Assembly: GCA_009916335.1 (NCBI GenBank)
Contig: SAAR01000031.1
Location: forward strand, 1-17,881
Reading direction: 5' to 3'
Length of the DNA stretch: 17,881 nucleotides
DNA from: Erysipelotrichia bacterium
GTDB taxonomy: Bacteria; Bacillota_I; Bacilli_A; Erysipelotrichales; Erysipelotrichaceae
Part shown: one piece after another, positions 8,080 through 16,306 of the stretch
Layout of the letters: every line of letters starts with the position of its first letter
Position numbering within the stretch: position 1 is the first letter of the stretch
Position numbers and translations under genes: made by a program
The notes under the pieces: generated by a model
The model's database searches: none
The model's input: only the letters and a program-made list of their open reading frames with translations
Told to the model about the DNA's origin: nothing

Positions 8080-9219
8080 TCAAGGTTTAGAAAAATTACG
8101 TCTAGTGTTGATTACCAATAAAGGCGTATCTGAATGAAAAATCATTTTTCGGGCTATTCCAGGATTAAACAAACGAGAAAAAATATTTCTTTTGTAAGTT
8201 GTTAGTGTTAAAATGTCTATTGCATTATTTTTTATATAATTATCAAGGCTATCCAATATATCATCATGTTTTACAATACTATACTCAATAATTAATTCAG
8301 GATATTGATTTCTAAAATATTCCTTTATTCCTGCCAATTTAATTTCATTCCATGTGTCGGAAACTTCCGATAAATGAATTAAAGAAATAGAAAATTTGAA
8401 AGCTTTAAAGGAATTTACTAACGCATCGAATGCAATAAGATCTCTTTGATCAAAATTTGTCAAAAAGGCGATTTTATTAACATTGTAAAAATCATTCAAG
8501 GAAGTATTTTCAGGAATAGCTAATACTGTAGTTTTGCTGCGTTCAATAACCTCTGCAGTAACACTACCAATCAAATCTAAATCCTTTTGATTTTTTCCTC
8601 GTGTACCCATCACAATCAACTTAGGATTCTCTTCTTTGGTAAATCTAATAATCTCTTCTTCAGGAATTCCTTCTCTTAAAACACAGTTAAATTGAACATC
8701 AGGTAAATCACCTAAACTAATTCTTTTTTTAATTTCATCAGATAATACATTTAAATCAGAATGTACTTTATGAAGAGCATTCTTTACATCATTATCAGGT
8801 GATTGATAAGTGAATATATCTCCATATGGCAATGAAGAAGCATATATGGGAGTAAAATACACATGCAATAGGACAACCTCAGAATTAAAGGCTTTTGCAC
8901 AAGCAAAACCGAATTGGCATGCTTTTATTGAGTATTTGGAGAAATCAACAGGAATTAACACTTTTTGAGGTGTATCAATCTTTTTAAGTTCATTCTCCCC
9001 CACTATATCTTCTGCTAACCATATAGAACTTTCAGTAATTTTAAGTGCTCTTGGTAGGTCACTCTCTTTTATACGTAACCTTACTCCAGATGATACAACT
9101 GGTTGAATCTGATTCACATTGTGAATATATGTTTCAATACCTTCATTTTCAAGGACATTCTTTAGTATTTGAGCCTTAGTATAAGTCAAAATAGCTAATG
9201 TTACAAGTTTATCTTCCAT
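8080..9219 (-). CDS. DUF2007 plus tandem UspA universal stress protein
   Basis: 379-residue cytoplasmic protein (no signal or membrane segment). Residues 1-65 resemble DUF2007, the small domain described as putative signal-transducing, with the typical pattern of strand, AQILKNVLENEGI helix, strand, then VRLRIKESDLPRALKI. Residues 84-237 form a UspA domain with an intact ATP-binding motif, Gly205-x2-Gly208-x9-Gly218-Ser219. Residues 247-373 form a second, more divergent UspA domain that lacks this motif. Universal stress proteins of this type respond to starvation or redox stress; the exact role here is unknown. I place the start at the ATG at 9219 (MEDKLV), because longer versions begin with TTG inside the upstream hairpin and add an unlikely leader. 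It lies 74 bases downstream of the small helix-turn-helix gene and converges on the TPR gene. Confidence 0.85.
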   Translation of the reverse strand: MEDKLVTLAILTYTKAQILKNVLENEGIETYIHNVNQIQPVVSSGVRLRIKESDLPRALKITESSIWLAEDIVGENELKKIDTPQKVLIPVDFSKYSIKACQFGFACAKAFNSEVVLLHVYFTPIYASSLPYGDIFTYQSPDNDVKNALHKVHSDLNVLSDEIKKRISLGDLPDVQFNCVLREGIPEEEIIRFTKEENPKLIVMGTRGKNQKDLDLIGSVTAEVIERSKTTVLAIPENTSLNDFYNVNKIAFLTNFDQRDLIAFDALVNSFKAFKFSISLIHLSEVSDTWNEIKLAGIKEYFRNQYPELIIEYSIVKHDDILDSLDNYIKNNAIDILTLTTYKRNIFSRLFNPGIARKMIFHSDTPLLVINTRRNFSKP

Positions 9220-9239
9220 AATTCTTAAATTTATTATAG

Positions 9240-9278
9240 TATAAAATAAAAGTCCTAATTGCAATATTCAATTAGGAC
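9240..9278 (-). terminator. Hairpin between the HTH gene and the stress-protein gene
   Basis: On the minus strand a perfect 10-bp stem (GTCCTAATTG at 9278-9269 with CAATTAGGAC at 9261-9252) and a 7-base loop are followed by a T-rich tract (TTTTATTTTATA, 9251-9240). It begins 15 bases after the HTH stop and fits an intrinsic terminator for that gene. Since the stress-protein gene starts only about 30 bases further on, it may instead attenuate read-through or lie in that gene's leader. Confidence 0.65.
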
Positions 9279-9293
9279 ATTATTAGTTAAATC

Positions 9294-9587
9294 TCATATA
9301 TCAGCCGATTGTTCAACAAAATTATCTTTACGCAAACTAATATTTAACTCATCAAGAATTTTCAAAGCTTTGTCTAGTACAATAGTATCATCAAGCATCA
9401 CTAACCCACCATCTGGTCCTGATTCCAAATGTATCCCTACACTCTTACCTTCCTTAAAATGATGGCCACCAAAGAAGTTTCGTACAGTATCTACATTTAA
9501 ACCTAACTCGTCTGCAATTCTATGCATACTCCCACTTGGTAACGAATCTTTAATCCTCCGGAGTTCATTAAATGTTATTGTTCTCAT
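9294..9587 (-). CDS. Small helix-turn-helix DNA-binding protein
   Basis: 97-residue protein. Residues 5-13 (TFNELRRIK) form a first helix; residues 20-39 (MHRIADELGLNVDTVRNFFG) look like a helix-turn-helix, with the Ala-Asp-Glu-Leu-Gly turn and the recognition-helix pattern VDTVRNFF. A glycine-rich strand region follows (GGHHFKEGKSVGIHLE, then GPDGGLVMLDD at 58-68), and then an amphipathic helix (70-82). It resembles a short DNA-binding protein that I recall as common in Bacteroidales and functionally uncharacterised; I know no named gene. The ATG at 9587 gives the expected N-terminus. A hairpin with a T-tract follows. It could regulate the downstream stress-protein gene, but the sequence does not prove this. 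I found no clear TAnnTTTG box directly upstream. Confidence 0.75.
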   Translation of the reverse strand: MRTITFNELRRIKDSLPSGSMHRIADELGLNVDTVRNFFGGHHFKEGKSVGIHLESGPDGGLVMLDDTIVLDKALKILDELNISLRKDNFVEQSADI

Positions 9588-9639
9588 GTTTCATTAAATT
9601 TATGGTTAATACTATGTATCACGCTATAAACTTAATAAA

Positions 9640-9682
9640 TAAAAAAGAAAAAACAAATTATTATTTGAAATAATTTGTTTTT
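9640..9682 (-). terminator. AT-rich terminator after the bat operon
   Basis: A perfect 14-bp inverted repeat (AAAAACAAATTATT at 9649-9662, AATAATTTGTTTTT at 9669-9682) with the loop ATTTGA. On the minus strand the second arm runs into TTTCTTTTTT, giving the U-rich tail of an intrinsic terminator. It lies about 100 bases past the batE stop and before the HTH gene. The stem is weak because it is almost all A-T, so efficiency is uncertain. Confidence 0.6.
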
Positions 9683-9778
9683 AAAATATCAATATTGCTG
9701 CTTTGTTAATTTATATAAAAAGAACAAACTACAATTTTGTGCTTCATTCAATTTATTATAAACGTTCAATAAGTTCTA

Positions 9779-10606
9779 TCAAATAACTTCTAAGTCATTT
9801 TTTTTCACCCAACCAACATTACCATCTTCTAATTGAATTTCTTTCCAATCTTTCATCGAATCATCTTTAATAAACACTTTTCTGCCTTCATGGAGAATAA
9901 ACAAACTTGTGCCATTATCATTAGGGGTACTGCGAATTGTTACACTTGGAGAGATAATTATTGCATTCATTCTATTCAAACGAACCCTTCTCTGAAAAGC
10001 AGCAGATATATTCGCTATAACGCAAAATACAAGGAAAAATAAGGCCAAAATAAAAAAGGTTTTTCTAGCCACAATCTTAGTCGAAAAGAAGAAAATGTAT
10101 ATTGATACAATAAATAATAAAAAAAAGGAAATTGCAATAATTGCCCATGACTGAATACCCATTGAGTTTGTAATAGACTTCAACCAAGTGATAAAAAACA
10201 ACTCAGGTACATCTGTTACCTTATCAACCGTCTTAGCTCTTGCTATTTCTAAGTTAGATCTAATGTCTTTATTAGCAGGCTTTAAAATCAAAGCTCGTTC
10301 ATAGTTTAAAATAGCTTTGGCTATATCTCCTATCTTATAATAACTATTACCTAGATTATAATATATATCTGCAGACTCACCTGTCCTCAATATCATTTCA
10401 TATATCTGAATCGCTGTAGTAAAATCGTTTCTAATATACGCACTATCAGCTAAAGATTTGGAGATAACAAGATTTCGACTCCCTAATTTTGATGTAGCAT
10501 TAACAATTGAATCATTGTTCGTTAATGAATCAATCTCTAACGAACCTTGCGAATGCGACACTTGATATGTCAAAATAAAAAATGTAATAAATAATATCTT
10601 TCTCAT
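9779..10606 (-). CDS. batE: Bat complex protein BatE (TPR, two membrane segments, SH3-like domain)
   Basis: Last gene of the bat operon. The 275 residues begin with a signal peptide (1-20, probable cut near Ser-His-Ser-Gln). Next come TPR units at about 47-112 (IYYNLGNSYYKIGDIAKAILNY), two membrane helices (about 153-174 and 182-203), and a C-terminal SH3-like domain (about 213-275) with the typical pattern VTIRSTPNDNGTSLFILHEG ... DGNVGWVKKNDLEVI. By topology both the TPR and SH3 parts face the periplasm, where the SH3-like fold may touch the cell wall or a partner. Bat proteins were linked to aerotolerance in Bacteroides fragilis; later work in other bacteria did not settle a common biochemical role. 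The gap to batD is 9 bases, so it is cotranscribed and probably translationally linked. Confidence 0.9.
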   Translation of the reverse strand: MRKILFITFFILTYQVSHSQGSLEIDSLTNNDSIVNATSKLGSRNLVISKSLADSAYIRNDFTTAIQIYEMILRTGESADIYYNLGNSYYKIGDIAKAILNYERALILKPANKDIRSNLEIARAKTVDKVTDVPELFFITWLKSITNSMGIQSWAIIAISFFLLFIVSIYIFFFSTKIVARKTFFILALFFLVFCVIANISAAFQRRVRLNRMNAIIISPSVTIRSTPNDNGTSLFILHEGRKVFIKDDSMKDWKEIQLEDGNVGWVKKNDLEVI

Positions 10607-10615
10607 AACGATATG

Positions 10616-12442
10616 TCATTTTTTAATAAGATTCTCAATCTTAGTAATTACAGAAACAGCAGAAACGTATAAATTATCCATCGCTCTATTTTTATCACTT
10701 GGCGAATAGCGAGCAAATTCACATTCATTCAACGTATCTATAAATTCTCTTATGAGTTCATTAGGCACGCCATATTTATTCAATCTTTCTTCAACATTAT
10801 CTTTTGATAATCTTGAAACTGGGATATTAAGTTTATCACTAATATATCCCCAGAGAGCTTTCAACACCTCATCATAAAACAAATCCTTATTATCATCTCT
10901 TAATAGAGTTTGCGCTAATTTCATCCGTCTTAAAGCAATTTTATTTGCTTTCTTATTTCGCACTTTTGCAATATTTGAGTTCTCGACTATTTGCTTTTTA
11001 GAAATCAGAAAAACAATTCCAAAAATGAATATTGGAATTATATAACACAACCAATATGTTAATGAGCCAAAAAAGAAGCTACTACCGGAAATAATTTTTG
11101 CATCTCCCAATTTTATATATCTAATATCCTCACCTAAAATCTTTAAATCTTCTTTATTAGTAAAGTTTGCAATGACCTGATCTGCATTTCCCACTCCCTT
11201 TTCAACTTCTAAATTAAACTCTTTCGTTGATATATTTTTATAAACTTTATTTTTAACATCAAAAAAAGAAAATGAAATAGCTGGTATTTTAAACACTCCA
11301 GGATTTCTTGGAATTGCTAAATATTCAATCACTTTACTACCTGACAATCCATCTTTTGTTAATTTAACCTTATTATCAACTTTAGGATCATAAACTTCGA
11401 AATCATCTGGAAATTTAATAGTAGGACTGCTTATAAGTTTATGATTGCCGATTCCTGAAATAACCACCTTGACTGTAACAGCATCATTTGTTTTAATTTT
11501 AGTATTACTTATTGACGAAGAAATACTAAAGGTCCCTACTCCACCCGAAAAATCAACAGGTTTTTTGGGTGGCAAGGAATATACATTAACAGTAATTCTA
11601 GGTGTAATTATACTCTTCTTTATCTCAACATAATTACTCCCACCATTAAAGAATGCATCAAATGGATCAACCGATTGTACGGTTTTAGCTATAGATGCAT
11701 CAAAACGAGCTGATTCAATTATCAATTTACCGGATTGTTGAGGAAAAAGCACAAATTGACGATATATTGTTGTATGGTAATTTTTACCATTATAATGCTC
11801 CAACGCCCATTTTGCATTTGAAGGTAGTTCTATTTCTTGGGAATGAAATCCTTTAAAATCAGGTAATTTTACATTAGAAAAATTCCTAAGATCTACTACT
11901 GTGTAAATTTTATACGTAAGTAAAAAGGCTTCTTGCTCGTAAACATTTGACTTACTTACAGTAGCCGTTATGAAAAGATCATTATTAGATACAGATTTTG
12001 CAGATATTGATTTTGAATCATGTACAGAACCATTCGTATTAGATGCTCTTTTCCCTGTTGGAAGAACTTTGATTCTAACAGAATTAGATGTGATTGGATT
12101 TCCTTCAGCCGTTATCGATGCACCTGGAATTGAAAATATTCCTTCATTATTGGCCATAAGTATATATGTAAAAGTTATACTGTTACTAGACGCCGCAGTA
12201 CCATTCACAATTTGTGTACTACTTTGTTGGGAGCGACTGGGTCCCATCAACACTTCGAAACCCTTTATTGAAGCAATACGAAAATCCCTCACATTTAAAC
12301 TATTAACCGTGTATGACAATCTAAATTGATCACCAACTACAACTGTTTCTGGAGCTATAGCTTTAAAATTAACTTTGCCATTAGCTAATAAAAGAGCTTT
12401 GCTTGCAAACAAAACTATTATAAAGAATATTATTTTTCTCAT
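10616..12442 (-). CDS. batD: Bat complex membrane protein BatD
   Basis: 608-residue protein of the BatD (oxygen tolerance) family. It has a signal peptide (about 1-21) and a long periplasmic beta-rich part with repeated Ig-like sections, starting with FKAIAPETVVVGDQFRLSYTV (26-46) and recurring near 154-180 and 301-331. One membrane helix lies at about 461-481. A cytoplasmic helical domain (about 485-608) includes ALWGYISDKLNIPVSRLS (529-546) and the CEFARYSP motif (574-581). The exported bulk suggests that it binds other Bat proteins or a periplasmic client, while the cytoplasmic end could contact MoxR or DUF58. Its cytoplasmic domain resembles that of the 361-residue protein encoded upstream in this operon. 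The gaps are 26 bases after batC and 9 before batE. No residue suggests an enzyme active site. Confidence 0.93.
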   Translation of the reverse strand: MRKIIFFIIVLFASKALLLANGKVNFKAIAPETVVVGDQFRLSYTVNSLNVRDFRIASIKGFEVLMGPSRSQQSSTQIVNGTAASSNSITFTYILMANNEGIFSIPGASITAEGNPITSNSVRIKVLPTGKRASNTNGSVHDSKSISAKSVSNNDLFITATVSKSNVYEQEAFLLTYKIYTVVDLRNFSNVKLPDFKGFHSQEIELPSNAKWALEHYNGKNYHTTIYRQFVLFPQQSGKLIIESARFDASIAKTVQSVDPFDAFFNGGSNYVEIKKSIITPRITVNVYSLPPKKPVDFSGGVGTFSISSSISNTKIKTNDAVTVKVVISGIGNHKLISSPTIKFPDDFEVYDPKVDNKVKLTKDGLSGSKVIEYLAIPRNPGVFKIPAISFSFFDVKNKVYKNISTKEFNLEVEKGVGNADQVIANFTNKEDLKILGEDIRYIKLGDAKIISGSSFFFGSLTYWLCYIIPIFIFGIVFLISKKQIVENSNIAKVRNKKANKIALRRMKLAQTLLRDDNKDLFYDEVLKALWGYISDKLNIPVSRLSKDNVEERLNKYGVPNELIREFIDTLNECEFARYSPSDKNRAMDNLYVSAVSVITKIENLIKK

Positions 12443-12468
12443 ATTAAATACTATCTATCATATATGGA

Positions 12469-13149
12469 CTACCAATCTTTTTCTAAACGACCTCCACGTA
12501 ACTTTTGCTGTTTTTTTATTCTATCTTGCACATCTCTTTCGTCTTGCATCACTGAATTCAATAGTTGTTCTGCATTTTCTTTAGACATTTTTGGGTCCCT
12601 CTCGCTTGATTGACTTGATTTAGAGGAATCATGTTTATTATTATTTGAACTATTGTTGGAATCATTATTTTTATTATCTTTTTGATTATTCTCTTTATTG
12701 TCCTGTTCATCCTTTAATAATTTTTGTGCTAAAGATAAATTATAACGAGTTTCGTCATCTTTAGGGTTATTAATTAAGGCTTTTTTATACGCTTCAATAG
12801 CTTGTTTGTAGTCTTTATCTCGATGAAACAAAACCCCAATATTATGATAAATATAAGATAATTTAGATTTGTCTTTTTCCATTTTAGATGCAGAAACGTA
12901 TTGTTCTAATGCATCTTTATTTTTTTGTTGATAAATAAGTGAATTACCTAAATTATACATAGAAACAGTTGACTTAGGATTAATTTCAAGAGCTTTTCTA
13001 TAATTTATCTCAGCATCAATATAGCTACTATCATTGTACAATCTATTTCCCTTACGAATATAACTGCGTTCTACTTTTTGAGCAAAAACAGAACATAAGG
13101 ATACAAACAAACCTAATAGTAATAATATAAATTTATTTAGTGATTCCAT
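12469..13149 (-). CDS. batC: Bat complex TPR protein BatC
   Basis: 226-residue exported TPR protein. A signal peptide covers 1-23, with a probable cut after Phe-Ala-Gln. Three TPRs follow at about 27-60, 62-94 and 97-130 (HNIGVLFHRDKDYKQAIEAY is a textbook unit). Residues 148-184 are a low-complexity stretch made almost only of Asn, Lys, Asp, Ser and Gln. After it comes a short helical tail with ENAEQLLNSVMQDERDVQDR (191-210) and a basic end. The tail resembles that of other BatC and vWA-linked TPR proteins and may be a docking segment. Its role is presumably to scaffold BatA/BatB in the periplasm. The gaps are 10 bases after batB and 26 before batD. The alternative is a generic TPR protein, but operon position settles the name. 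Confidence 0.9.
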   Translation of the reverse strand: MESLNKFILLLLGLFVSLCSVFAQKVERSYIRKGNRLYNDSSYIDAEINYRKALEINPKSTVSMYNLGNSLIYQQKNKDALEQYVSASKMEKDKSKLSYIYHNIGVLFHRDKDYKQAIEAYKKALINNPKDDETRYNLSLAQKLLKDEQDNKENNQKDNKNNDSNNSSNNNKHDSSKSSQSSERDPKMSKENAEQLLNSVMQDERDVQDRIKKQQKLRGGRLEKDW

Positions 13150-13159
13150 AACAAATTAT

Positions 13160-14182
13160 CTACTTTGAAAATAATCTAATTTTCTTAAAAAACACATTTT
13201 TCTTATCAAGAATCATCATCTCCGTAAACAGCAAAAATAAAATAATCCAAGCTATAGCCTGAAATTGTTCATCAAATTCAGTGTATATTTTTGAATTGAT
13301 GTCAATCTTCGCCATTTTGGCTATCTCGTCATTTATAGTCTTTTCTGCAGAATTAGTATTATCAACACGTACATACACACCATTACCTTCCTTAGCGATC
13401 TCCTTACACATCTCTTCATTTAATCTAGTTACAATAACATTCCCTTCACTATCACGCCTAAAATCATTAGTCCCATCGAGAGGTATAGGTGCACCATTAG
13501 CAGAACCAACACCAAGTACATGAACCTGAATTCCTTTGTCAACAGCCTCTTTCACTGCATTTGTTACTCCTCCTTCATGATTCTCACCATCAGTTATGAT
13601 AATAATGGCTTTTCCAACTCCTTCTTGTGGAGTAAAGCTTCTTGATGCTAGATTAATTGCAGCCCCAATAGCGGTACCTTGTTTGTTAATTAAAGAAGGA
13701 TTTATTGATTCAAGAAACATCTTTGCAGAAATATAATCACTAGTTATTGGCAATTGCGTAAATGCATCACCGGCAAAAACAATCATTCCAACTTTATCAT
13801 TCTCAAGTTTATCAACTAATCTAGCGACCAATCTTTTTGCTTTTTCGATCCGGCTAGGTTGAAGATCGGTTGCTAGCATAGAATTTGAGATATCAACTGC
13901 AATCATTATTTCGACACCCTTACGTTTTATATTTTCTAATTTAGAACCAAATTGTGGTCTTGCTAATAGAAATGAAAATAAGGATATACATATTAAAATC
14001 AATCCAGATTTAATTTCAGGTCTATACTTAGACACATCAGGCATCAATAATCCAATAAGTTCTGGATCACCAATTTTCTTAATTCTATTTTTTCTAATAT
14101 AATTAGAGAACAAATAAAATAATGTTAAAAGTGGTAATAGGAGAAGCAAATATAAATATGCAGGCTCTTCAAATCGAAACAT
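13160..14182 (-). CDS. batB: Bat complex vWA protein BatB
   Basis: 340-residue inner-membrane protein with a von Willebrand factor A domain. Membrane segments lie at about 8-26, 59-74 and 308-324. The vWA domain (about 91-290) has a complete metal-ion-dependent adhesion site: Asp97-x-Ser99-x-Ser101, Thr170 and Asp198 (IITDGE). The RPQFG motif just after the second membrane segment (75-79) is shared with BatA as RPQ. With two N-terminal helices and one C-terminal helix, the vWA domain should lie on the same side as the loop after the second helix; I infer the periplasm if the N-terminus is also periplasmic, but topology needs testing. The C-terminal helix is followed by a basic tail. It sits 27 bases after batA. 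vWA domains bind ligands through the bound metal and are typical partners of MoxR ATPases. Confidence 0.94.
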   Translation of the reverse strand: MFRFEEPAYLYLLLLLPLLTLFYLFSNYIRKNRIKKIGDPELIGLLMPDVSKYRPEIKSGLILICISLFSFLLARPQFGSKLENIKRKGVEIMIAVDISNSMLATDLQPSRIEKAKRLVARLVDKLENDKVGMIVFAGDAFTQLPITSDYISAKMFLESINPSLINKQGTAIGAAINLASRSFTPQEGVGKAIIIITDGENHEGGVTNAVKEAVDKGIQVHVLGVGSANGAPIPLDGTNDFRRDSEGNVIVTRLNEEMCKEIAKEGNGVYVRVDNTNSAEKTINDEIAKMAKIDINSKIYTEFDEQFQAIAWIILFLLFTEMMILDKKNVFFKKIRLFSK

Positions 14183-14209
14183 TTTACTATATATTTAGTT
14201 ATAAATTTC

Positions 14210-15193
14210 TTAAGGAATCTTCTTTAATATTGAGTTCCTCAAATAAAATTCAAGTAATAAAAAGAGCAAAGCAATCAAAGCAAACCATTGATATTCTTCA
14301 TGTCTTTTACTATATTGTTTTACATTCAACTTTGTTCTTTCAAGCTTATCTATTTCTTTATAAACTTCTTTCAACTTAGAATTATTCGTTGCACGAAAAT
14401 AATTGCCATTAGTTGTTATAGCAATTTGGGTCAATGTTTTCTCATCAATTTCAACTGGGGTATTAATATATTGAATAGTTCCAGCTACCCGTAATGGGTA
14501 TGGTGCCATTCCATTTGTACCAACTCCAATCGTATAAACTCTAATACCAAAGCTTTTAGCTATATCTGCAGCCGTTAATGGAGAAATATCTCCTTTATTA
14601 TTAGTCCCATCTGTCAGTAAAATTATGACCTTTGATTTTGCCTTACTATCCTTTAATCTTGATACGGCATTAGCAATACCCATGCCGACAGCAGTACCGT
14701 CTTCTACTATTCCAGAATTAATACTCTGAAATAAATTAAGTAGGACAGTATGATCAACAGTTAGCGGACATTGAGTAAAGCTTTCACCTGCAAATAAAGT
14801 TATGCCAATATTATCATTAGGTCTTCCACTAATAAACTCAGCAGCAACATCTTTTGCCGCTTCTAATCTATTAGGTTTCAAATCTTCGGCTAACATACTT
14901 GTAGACACATCTATGGCAAGCATTATATCAATTCCCTCCACTTCGCTATTTTGCCAATTATTAGTAGTCTGAGGACGTGCTAAAATCAAAATGACTAAAG
15001 ATAAAACAATAATTCGTAAAATAAATGGAGCATGCAACAAATATATTTTATAGCTTTTTTTTATATCACTATAAATATTCGTATCAGACATCTGCAATGT
15101 CGCATTGTTTTTTTTATGCTTTAATATATACCACACTATGTAAGGTATTAATAAAAGCAACAGAAATAAATATTCAATATTTGCAAATACCAT
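14210..15193 (-). CDS. batA: Bat complex vWA protein BatA
   Basis: 327-residue inner-membrane vWA protein, a paralogue of BatB. Membrane segments lie at about 7-24, 56-73 and 302-319. The vWA domain (about 88-285) carries an intact MIDAS: Asp95-x-Ser97-x-Ser99, Thr167 in EDGTAVG, and Asp195 in LLTDGT. It and BatB share the order of segments and the motifs SML(A)xDLxPxR and FAGxxFTQxP, so they came from one duplication. The start ATG at 15193 gives the usual N-terminus of a short lead followed by a hydrophobic helix. It likely forms a membrane complex with BatB and the TPR proteins. The gap to the upstream 361-residue protein is 22 bases and to batB 27, so all are one operon. Confidence 0.94.
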   Translation of the reverse strand: MVFANIEYLFLLLLLIPYIVWYILKHKKNNATLQMSDTNIYSDIKKSYKIYLLHAPFILRIIVLSLVILILARPQTTNNWQNSEVEGIDIMLAIDVSTSMLAEDLKPNRLEAAKDVAAEFISGRPNDNIGITLFAGESFTQCPLTVDHTVLLNLFQSINSGIVEDGTAVGMGIANAVSRLKDSKAKSKVIILLTDGTNNKGDISPLTAADIAKSFGIRVYTIGVGTNGMAPYPLRVAGTIQYINTPVEIDEKTLTQIAITTNGNYFRATNNSKLKEVYKEIDKLERTKLNVKQYSKRHEEYQWFALIALLFLLLEFYLRNSILKKIP

Positions 15194-15215
15194 TATCTTC
15201 TATTTTTTAAAATCA

Positions 15216-16301
15216 TTATGCTAAAAGAGCATAGAGTTCACGAACTATAAAAATTAAAACAAATAAGATGATAACAGAAAGAGTGATAATGCTTAAAATT
15301 AAAGCAACTTTGACTTTAAGTGATCGTTTCTCTACTACAGTTATTTCTGTCGGCTGAATTATTGAATTATCATCAATAGTCTCCTTTGTTTCATTTATAA
15401 ATTGAATTGCATTTATTAAATTCGCATCATTCTCATTCATACCAGGATTATGTTTGGCGAATTTAACAAGATCTGCAGTTTGGAAAAGAACTTTTAATCC
15501 ACTTATATCATTTGCTTTATCAGTAACTTCCATCAATCGATTAATTATCTCCGAGGAGGTCATTTCTAAAGCATTAAATCCAAATCGATTTTTTATATAA
15601 TTTCTAACTGCGTCAGTTAAATCCGTATAATAATCTTTTAACCTACCTAATTGCAATTTTTTATCACCTTTAATCTTTTCAATTTCATTCATGGCAATTT
15701 CATATGGAGGCAACTTTGGCTCAAGTTTTATTTTTCTTATAATGGGTTTATTATCGCTTAATCTTATAATAAGATAAATCAAAAGAGCTAAACATGGAAA
15801 TAATAATAACGAAGCAATTATCATGTTCCACCAATCTTCCCATTCAAATGGAGCTTTAAATACAGTTTTAGGTCCGAAAAAATGGTCAGGATTTAATGTA
15901 TCTACCGGTACCGAATACACTTTAAGAGCTAACGCCTTCGATTTATATATTTTATTATCAACTGTAATACAAAAAGGAGGTATATAATAAAGAGCAGAAT
16001 CAAAAGACGTTATTATATACTCTTGTGTAATTAACAACCTCTCTTTGTTGTTTAAATATTGAGTATCAGGTTTGGCTATTTCCACAATATCTACACCTTT
16101 AATCAAGGTATCAGTGTAAATCGGAAAAATAGCCTTTTGCTTAGCATTAAATGATACCTGAAGTCGAATTCTAGCTTGTTCTCCTATTAGTATCTGCAAA
16201 GAATCTATTTTCGCGTCAACAGTTACTGACTGAGAAAATACCCTAACTCCCCAGAATAATAATATAACAATAAATGCCCAACGTATATTCCTTATCATCA
16301 T
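15216..16301 (-). CDS. BatD-like membrane protein of the bat operon
   Basis: 361-residue protein without a gene name I can defend. A signal peptide (about 1-24) is followed by a single beta-rich periplasmic domain (about 25-135), which starts like BatD sections (VTVDAKIDSLQILIGEQARI). A membrane helix lies at about 158-180. A cytoplasmic helical domain (about 200-305) contains DAVRNYIKNRFGFNALEMTS (230-249) and ADLVKFAKHNP (276-286). A second membrane helix lies at about 332-353. The cytoplasmic domain parallels the C-terminal domain of BatD, so it looks like a shortened BatD with an extra C-terminal anchor. It sits between the DUF58 gene (5-base gap) and batA (22-base gap), the usual place for this family in Bacteroidota bat clusters. 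It probably links cytoplasmic MoxR/DUF58 to the membrane vWA pair; this is inference. Confidence 0.8.
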   Translation of the reverse strand: MMIRNIRWAFIVILLFWGVRVFSQSVTVDAKIDSLQILIGEQARIRLQVSFNAKQKAIFPIYTDTLIKGVDIVEIAKPDTQYLNNKERLLITQEYIITSFDSALYYIPPFCITVDNKIYKSKALALKVYSVPVDTLNPDHFFGPKTVFKAPFEWEDWWNMIIASLLLFPCLALLIYLIIRLSDNKPIIRKIKLEPKLPPYEIAMNEIEKIKGDKKLQLGRLKDYYTDLTDAVRNYIKNRFGFNALEMTSSEIINRLMEVTDKANDISGLKVLFQTADLVKFAKHNPGMNENDANLINAIQFINETKETIDDNSIIQPTEITVVEKRSLKVKVALILSIITLSVIILFVLIFIVRELYALLA

Positions 16302-16306
16302 AATTA

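Noticed and set aside
9220..9264. Longer N-terminus for the stress protein from a TTG at 9264
   Set aside because: The extra 15 residues lie inside the inter-gene hairpin and are unlike the family; the ATG at 9219 gives the typical DUF2007 start.
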